DNA from: Candidatus Babelota bacterium
GTDB taxonomy: Bacteria > Babelota > Babeliae > Babelales > Vermiphilaceae
Length of the DNA: 47,035 bases
Direction of reading: 5' to 3'
Assembly (NCBI GenBank): GCA_029262575.1
Contig: JAJCZC010000033.1
Location: 1 to 47,035, forward strand
Part shown: positions 42,658 through 47,035 of the stretch, in pieces
How the letters are laid out: each line of letters begins with the position of its first letter
Position numbering within the stretch: the stretch's first letter is position 1
The notes under the pieces: model-generated
What the model saw: only the letters and a program-made list of their open reading frames with translations
Told to the model about the DNA's origin: nothing
The model's database searches: none
Program-made: the position numbers and the translations under genes

Positions 42658-43635
42658 CTATTCTCGCGCACCCGATCGGCGCAATAATTGTTCCATTTGA
42701 GCATCTCGATTTGCAATCGCACGCTGCAAAGCAGAGCCAAATTCAACATCGGCTATCTTGTCAAGATCAACATCTAGTTTGATCAATTGTTCAACCACAT
42801 CACGATGACCTTTTTCTACCGCTTGAATAAGCGGTGTCATATTGCCTCTTATTTGATTAATATCAGCGCCAAGCTTTTTTAATTCGGCCAATAAAGACGC
42901 ACTATTACCATTATTAGCTATATGCCAAATCAACTCATTTGCATGCTCTTGCGAGATGCCTTTGGCAAAATCATGTATTGCTTTCAATGCTTTAATATCT
43001 TCCTCATCTACGGCACGCAATAACGCCTGAAACTTCAACTCTTGCAAATCTTTTTGCACTTCCTTGTGTTGAGGCGCCATTTTCATTGCCCACGCCAATA
43101 AGGGCAAAATTGTTTGCTTATAACCGTTCGTAACTGCAACAAACAATGGGTAACTCTCTTTTAGTAAATCATGAAACTCTATCAATAAAGCAAATACCTT
43201 TGCTTGTTCGCCCGATCCTGGGGTATAGGTATTAGCAACATCAAGAATCAATTGCGTGCTGTCATCATACGTAAATCCATACCCCTTGTTTGCAATAATT
43301 GCTCGCAAAAGCTCAATCCGTTGCTCAAGAGGAATTTCACTATGCTCAATATAGCGGCCCACCTGCTCCACGCTACGTGATGCAAGTTGTGGCGCCATTG
43401 TATCAAGCAGCTCTTGATTTGTAACAACGCGCTTGCCATCAGTTTGATTATCATCTTGAACTGATTCATCATCAGATAGTTGTAATTGCGCTCGCAGTTC
43501 ATCATGTGAAATAAGCTTATTTTTGATCAACTCTTCTTTTTGTTCAGGTGCTAATTCCTGCACGTAAATCATTTTAACAATTGAAACAACTGCCAAGAGT
43601 GTCAACGGCAAAATAAAAGACTTTAAAAACTTCAT
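42658..43635 (-). CDS. Membrane-anchored or exported ankyrin-repeat protein
   Basis: A hydrophobic N-terminus (FILPLTLLAVVSIVKMIYV) acts as signal or anchor. An acidic helical region follows, and the C-terminal third has ankyrin-like units: LLAELKKLGADINQIRG, NMTPLIQAVEKGHRDVVEQLI and LQRAIANRDAQMEQLL. Two repeats are clear; a few more degenerate ones may precede them (LFVAVTNGYKQTILPLLAWA). AGGAGATACT-like spacing (GGAGATACT) places the ATG well. It is the second exported ankyrin protein of the window. The target is unknown. Confidence 0.78.
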   Translation of the reverse strand: MKFLKSFILPLTLLAVVSIVKMIYVQELAPEQKEELIKNKLISHDELRAQLQLSDDESVQDDNQTDGKRVVTNQELLDTMAPQLASRSVEQVGRYIEHSEIPLEQRIELLRAIIANKGYGFTYDDSTQLILDVANTYTPGSGEQAKVFALLIEFHDLLKESYPLFVAVTNGYKQTILPLLAWAMKMAPQHKEVQKDLQELKFQALLRAVDEEDIKALKAIHDFAKGISQEHANELIWHIANNGNSASLLAELKKLGADINQIRGNMTPLIQAVEKGHRDVVEQLIKLDVDLDKIADVEFGSALQRAIANRDAQMEQLLRRSGARE

Positions 43636-43688
43636 AGTATCTCCATTTTTATTTTTTTATTTAACCTAACCCATTTATTGATCTAACT

Positions 43689-44441
43689 TCAAGATAATAA
43701 TGAACGTAATGCCCCAACACCAACAGCCACAGCTTGTTGCGCACGCAATATTGTTGGCGTCAAATGAACAAATAAAAATGGCATTTTTTGCAATTGAAAC
43801 TTCTCATGCTCTGTCAAATCACCCTCAGGGCCAATGAACACTACATAGTTTTGATGGGGTACTTTGTTTAATCCCTGAGCAACCTCTAGTAAAGGCTTAC
43901 CTTCCACATCAAAAAAGATGCATTGAGCGCCTTTGCTTTGATCCAACAACACATCTAATGATTGTGGCTCATGTAAGGTAGGTAACGCAAAGTTTTTTGA
44001 TTGTTCTGCTGCCGCAACCATAATATTATGCAAACGCTCAAACTCTCTTTTGCCATGCCAATGGCGTTGTTCTTTTGCTGTATGAATAAACTGAATATCG
44101 TTTACCCCCAATTCAACTGCACTATATATTGCCTGCTCAAATGCTTCACGTTTGAGCAATGGCAACCATAGGGTGATATGCGGTACAATCTGGACATTTT
44201 GCTTTACCTCTTTAATGGCACACACAATTCGCTTCTTTTCAATTGAAACAATATGCGCAACAAAGTGCATATTGGCATCAAACAAGATCAAGAGATCTTC
44301 TGGATGCAAACGCAAAACACGTGAAATACGATGCACTAATTGAGGATCTTGTAATACATAACGATCGGATTTACCATAATCAAAATTTGAGAGCCCTGAA
44401 ACATATAGTGCAAATTCATGGCCTGCATCGCGCATTTTCAT
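43689..44441 (-). CDS. rsmE: 16S rRNA m3U1498 methyltransferase RsmE
   Basis: Methylates U1498 in 16S rRNA using S-adenosylmethionine; SPOUT-family knot enzyme. Marks: N-terminal RNA-binding part with HRISRVLRLHPEDLLILFD, then PLLKREAFEQAIYSAVELGV, and the knot VVFIGPEGDLTEHEKF with LTPTILRAQQAVAVGVGAL, where most relatives have LGxRILRxETA. The length of 250 is standard. No clear ribosome site; two ATGs two codons apart are possible starts. It sits alone among exported genes. Confidence 0.92.
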   Translation of the reverse strand: MKMRDAGHEFALYVSGLSNFDYGKSDRYVLQDPQLVHRISRVLRLHPEDLLILFDANMHFVAHIVSIEKKRIVCAIKEVKQNVQIVPHITLWLPLLKREAFEQAIYSAVELGVNDIQFIHTAKEQRHWHGKREFERLHNIMVAAAEQSKNFALPTLHEPQSLDVLLDQSKGAQCIFFDVEGKPLLEVAQGLNKVPHQNYVVFIGPEGDLTEHEKFQLQKMPFLFVHLTPTILRAQQAVAVGVGALRSLLS

Positions 44442-44463
44442 AGTTATTGTGGAATTCTATGTA

Positions 44464-44781
44464 TTAAAAGTGTTTGATGTTGACGTTTTTTTTTAAGCGT
44501 CCTTGCCACCAGCCTGACATTTTGTTGTAAAGAACAAAAAATGGCGCTACAAGCTTGTTTGCAAGTCGTGCCCAAAGGGGTACCAAGTCTGCAACATTTT
44601 CAACCTCTTCATCGAGACCAAAATCAATAAATTCGTCATCAATGTCATATTCATCAACAACATCAACCTTTTTTTCACGCCCCGCCGATTCCTGCGTGCG
44701 ATCCATCTTAATTTGATTTGTATAGGTAAATGAGCTGAAAAGAAGAGATAACAAAAGTAAACAATGTTTATTTGATTGCAT
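44464..44781 (-). CDS. Small exported acidic protein
   Basis: No family recognised. I start at the ATG at 44781 behind AGGAT, and a promoter is visible about 30 nt upstream; a longer in-frame start would lie upstream of that promoter. The signal peptide (HCLLLLSLLFSSFTYT) is followed by an acidic stretch (DEYDIDDEFIDFGLDEE) and a basic, aromatic end (FFVLYNKMSGWWQGRLKK) that might associate with membrane. 105 residues. Confidence 0.62.
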   Translation of the reverse strand: MQSNKHCLLLLSLLFSSFTYTNQIKMDRTQESAGREKKVDVVDEYDIDDEFIDFGLDEEVENVADLVPLWARLANKLVAPFFVLYNKMSGWWQGRLKKNVNIKHF

Positions 44782-44810
44782 GGTTAAAATCCTATAATTT
44801 TCATCTTTAA

Positions 44811-44839
44811 TGTATAAACGGGATAAAAATAGTTTACAA
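44811..44839 (-). promoter_or_regulatory. Putative promoter of the 44464-44781 gene
   Basis: On the minus strand TTGTAA (44839-44834) and TATACA (44816-44811) are spaced by 17 nt, 30 nt before the ATG. Confidence 0.5.
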
Positions 44840-44885
44840 CCAGATACAAGTGAATGCAACAAGAAGGATATTCACTAAATTAAAA

Positions 44886-44909
44886 AAGCCCCGTTAAAAA
44901 ACGAGGCTT
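44886..44909 (-). terminator. Rho-independent terminator
   Basis: AAGCCCCGTT pairs with AACGAGGCTT (one mismatch) around an AAAA loop; read on the minus strand it is followed by six T residues. It ends the 44941-45342 gene. Confidence 0.85.
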
Positions 44910-44940
44910 CTTATTTCTAATTCTTGGTCAAAAAGAACAA

Positions 44941-45342
44941 TTACTTGTTCAACTCTTCCCATTTTTCTTTGCATGCATTATATGCTTTTGTATGCCAATC
45001 TTTGTAGATTGCATAAGCTGCAGCAGCTGTGATAAGTGCTGTTCCAGCTAGAACTGGTTTGTGTTTTTCCCAAGTCGTTGGTAAAGCTTTTAAGAACCCA
45101 GCTTTATACATGTCTTTACATGCACGAGCATATCTTGCAGGATTAAGCATACCGTTAATAAATCCACCCGGTGTTGAATCACAGTAGCTATCCCAAGCGC
45201 TTACAACGCCATTGGTTAGACAGTTATCAGAACAAAGCTCTTTGAAACCTTCCCAATAACCCTTTTCTGAATCAGATGCATGTATTGCAGGCGCTGCTAA
45301 AGCAGAAACCAATACAAGACTTAATAAAGAACGCTTAAACAT
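44941..45342 (-). CDS. Small exported protein with four or more cysteines
   Basis: No family recognised. A signal peptide (SLLSLVLVSALAAPAIHA) and about 110 mature residues with six cysteines (ELCSDNCL, SYCDS, RACKD and others), and a mid-chain hydrophobic stretch (VLAGTALITAAAAYAIY) that may be a membrane helix. The end is amphipathic and lysine-rich. A strong terminator follows, so it is transcribed alone. Its high cysteine content fits the window's exported set. Confidence 0.68.
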   Translation of the reverse strand: MFKRSLLSLVLVSALAAPAIHASDSEKGYWEGFKELCSDNCLTNGVVSAWDSYCDSTPGGFINGMLNPARYARACKDMYKAGFLKALPTTWEKHKPVLAGTALITAAAAYAIYKDWHTKAYNACKEKWEELNK

Positions 45343-45514
45343 AAGGTTCCCCCACTAAAGAGATTAAAAAATAATTCACTAGATGTATAAAGCAATGATA
45401 CTAAAAAAAAACATTATTACAAGAGCCCCTCAAGCCATCCAGCCCTTATAATAAACAAAACCAGCACAATTAACACTAATAGAATTTCCAGGCGAGTTTC
45501 TCTATAAGAACAGC

Positions 45515-45970
45515 TTATTTTCTCAATCCATCACGCACCATTTTATATCCTGAAACCAAAAAAGCTGGTACGAGTACATTGCGCGGCGCTCTCTTTATAT
45601 TCATCAAAGTTACGAAAAACGCTGAAAGCACTGTTGCAGTCTGCACGCAATGATTGTGCCATAACTTATGAGAGGTTTTTGCGCTCAAACCATGCTCTTT
45701 GAATACGCGGCAAGCCTTTTTATACTCTTGAAGATCGGTTACTTCATCAACATAACCATTAAATTGCTCTTTTGCGGTCCGCTCACCATTCAACTTCCTG
45801 CGAGTTGCATCAACTGCTTTTTTGCCCTTTTGAAATCCGTTACTTGCTTGCTCAAGACCTGCATCTACCAAATCAACAGTTGCGCCTTTCACCTTTTTTA
45901 ACGAATCATCATCTAACGCACAGGCCATATTCACTGAAATTAAGGAACATAATAAGATTTTTTTCATCAT
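45515..45970 (-). CDS. Exported helical protein of unknown function
   Basis: No family recognised. AGGAGT precedes the ATG. A signal peptide (KKILLCSLISVNMACA) is followed by an amphipathic helical region (KKVKGATVDLVDAGLEQAS), a basic middle, and a weak hydrophobic segment (TATVLSAFFVTLMNI) near residue 120. The layout (soluble helices, then a short hydrophobic segment, then a basic end) is similar to the 44941 protein but without clear sequence identity. Confidence 0.62.
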   Translation of the reverse strand: MMKKILLCSLISVNMACALDDDSLKKVKGATVDLVDAGLEQASNGFQKGKKAVDATRRKLNGERTAKEQFNGYVDEVTDLQEYKKACRVFKEHGLSAKTSHKLWHNHCVQTATVLSAFFVTLMNIKRAPRNVLVPAFLVSGYKMVRDGLRK

Positions 45971-46064
45971 AGTTAACTCCTATAGGTTGTTTTATTATCA
46001 GCTACAGCATACGCTCAATAAGGATTTCTTCAACCACACTTGAATATAAATCGAGCAAAAAAAA

Positions 46065-46084
46065 GCCCCCTCGATTGAGGGGGC
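46065..46084 (-). terminator. Rho-independent terminator
   Basis: GCCCCCTC and GAGGGGGC pair around a GATT loop; read on the minus strand it is followed by eight T residues. It ends the 46831-46144 pair. Confidence 0.9.
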
Positions 46085-46143
46085 AACTTATCTATGCGAC
46101 ACAAAAAATGTCCATCTAATCTTCATTAATTATATATATGACT

Positions 46144-46446
46144 TTATTGGGTTCGTGCTTGTCGTGTCATATTATCAAGAACAGAGCGCATTGCATTCTC
46201 TGCATCGCCAAATAGCTTTTCCAATTTAGGGTGCATATTGATAGCATAATTCACTTGACCTTCTCCCTGATATTCAAGCATTTCAGCCAGCGCAGCCTCT
46301 TTGTCGGTAAAATGTACACTCTCGTTAAATGCTCGCTTATACCGCATCACTTCATTAGCAACATCTCCAGCAGATAATCGGTTATTCGCTGAGGCGCATA
46401 AACCTGCAGGCAACAAAAGGAAAACTGATAATAATAATTTATTCAT
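46144..46446 (-). CDS. Small exported protein
   Basis: No family recognised. I start at the ATG at 46446 behind AAAGGGAG, giving a clean signal peptide (KLLLSVFLLLPAGLCASA); the frame is open further but would prefix Met/Arg-rich non-signal sequence overlapping the upstream gene. The mature part of about 80 residues is helical and charged (GDVANEVMRYKRAF), without cysteine. It follows the Asn/Gln-rich gene by 25 bp, so the pair is probably one operon ending at the hairpin at 46065. Confidence 0.62.
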   Translation of the reverse strand: MNKLLLSVFLLLPAGLCASANNRLSAGDVANEVMRYKRAFNESVHFTDKEAALAEMLEYQGEGQVNYAINMHPKLEKLFGDAENAMRSVLDNMTRQARTQ

Positions 46447-46471
46447 GAATCTCCCTTTATTAAAAGACATT

Positions 46472-46831
46472 CTATTCTTCGATAACATCCATCGGATCAT
46501 TATTAGCATCCTGCATCTCAACATCAGCTACACCAAGCATCCCTTGTGCAAATAAATTTTGTGGATTCGCTCGAGCACGCAACGCCGCACTGCGAACAAT
46601 TTTTTCCACTACATCCCTTTGCTGATTATTTAAATTTTGATTTTGTTGTTCCAAAAATACTCGTGCCTGATTCCCAAAATTTTGATATGCTTGGCGACGC
46701 TGATCATTATTTTGCATATTGGCAATACCGTTAAAATTATTTTGCAAGCCCTGAATTGCCTGCTCTACATTATTGGCTGCTCCATTAAGAATAGCTGGAA
46801 CAAATAACACAAAAAATAATAACTTTTTCAT
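46472..46831 (-). CDS. Small exported Asn/Gln-rich protein
   Basis: No family recognised. AAAGGA precedes the ATG. A signal peptide (KLLFFVLFVPAILNGAA) is followed by about 100 residues very rich in Asn and Gln (LQNNFNGIANMQNN, EQQNQNLNNQQRD), likely helical, with an acidic C-terminus. The composition could favour self-association. First gene of a two-gene minus-strand unit. Confidence 0.65.
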   Translation of the reverse strand: MKKLLFFVLFVPAILNGAANNVEQAIQGLQNNFNGIANMQNNDQRRQAYQNFGNQARVFLEQQNQNLNNQQRDVVEKIVRSAALRARANPQNLFAQGMLGVADVEMQDANNDPMDVIEE

Positions 46832-46920
46832 ATAAACATCCTTTCATTAGACCTTATGCGTAATAAGGGAATTATCAAAAAGATTTAACTACACAAAAAA
46901 AGAAAAATTTGGTATAAAAA

Positions 46921-46954
46921 TAGCCGAAACCTCGCTTTAAAAAGGAATCGGCTA
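46921..46954 (+). promoter_or_regulatory. Hairpin over the transposase-like ribosome site
   Basis: TAGCCGA (46921-46927) pairs with TCGGCTA (46948-46954) directly before the ATG. The AAGGA ribosome site (46942-46946) is in the loop. It could limit translation of the gene at 46955, a control known for transposases. Confidence 0.45.
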
Positions 46955-47035
46955 ATGAAATTTCTAGATAATCTTATCAAAAAACCAAACGTATTTCAAC
47001 GCACAATTGGCTTGTCTCCCGAACAATTTAAAAAA
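46955..47035 (+). CDS. 5' fragment of a transposase-like gene, cut by the window end
   Basis: Only 27 codons are in view. The N-terminus FLDNLIKKPNVF then RTIGLSPEQFKK resembles the leading helix-turn-helix of IS5/IS1031-type transposases of the DDE_Tnp_4 group, where a GLSxEQF motif is common. AAGGA lies 8 nt before the ATG, within a small hairpin. No terminal inverted repeat could be fixed because the other end is outside the window. The identification rests on a short stretch and is tentative. Confidence 0.45.
   Translation, partial: MKFLDNLIKKPNVFQRTIGLSPEQFKK

Overview
The window looks like part of the chromosome of a small-genome, host-dependent bacterium, most likely Candidatus Dependentiae (TM6) or a similar endosymbiont lineage. 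This is an inference from gene content and AT-rich composition; no rRNA or other phylogenetic marker is present. Supporting traits are very many short signal-peptide proteins (several with a single C-terminal membrane helix), secreted ankyrin proteins, several exported thioredoxin-like proteins, a cysteine-rich beta-barrel outer-membrane protein, and a thin scatter of housekeeping genes.

Layout. 1-2350 (minus strand): a broken BadF-type sugar kinase, a VanX-type D-Ala-D-Ala dipeptidase and glucokinase. 2466-2621: a MITE-like palindrome. 2851-6175: a pentameric ligand-gated ion channel homologue followed directly by an exported fusion of a PPP-type phosphatase-like domain with a LivJ-type periplasmic binding domain. 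6200-7720: two exported orphans, one of them a HAD-like protein that has lost its catalytic aspartates. 7930-8830: no protein gene, but three tandem diverged copies of what appears to be a structured RNA of about 270-300 nt. Their helices covary and each has a GGUUGA loop complementary to a downstream UCAACC. A MazF toxin and its antitoxin follow. 9680-16660: exported small proteins, thioredoxins and an ankyrin protein. 16739-20347: nrdA-nrdB, where NrdB has Phe at the radical-Tyr position (class Ic-like). 21000-23350: more exported proteins, including a signal-peptide Mn/Fe superoxide dismutase. 23374-25866: a NamZ-type exo-N-acetylmuramidase and a degenerate paralogue. 26000-30600: small exported proteins around a membrane pyrophosphatase (hppA). 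30616-33358: murE and an AGCS symporter. 33462-34938: ruvX, a small zinc-ribbon gene behind a hairpin leader, and tsaB. 35027-39189: a compact riboflavin operon (ribD-ribE-ribBA-ribH) ending in a HAD phosphatase that may supply the dephosphorylation step. 39295-42576: the outer-membrane barrel protein and an exported GMC oxidoreductase. 42658-46831: an ankyrin protein, rsmE and further small exported proteins. 46955-end: the first codons of a transposase-like gene.

Working together: the cytoplasmic genes cover cofactor synthesis, dNTP synthesis, pyrophosphate-driven ion pumping and import. The exported set suggests a cell envelope rich in disulfides and redox enzymes, and able to trim peptidoglycan (VanX, NamZ). 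The two parts most likely to be undescribed are the three-copy RNA array and the channel plus phosphatase/binding-protein pair.
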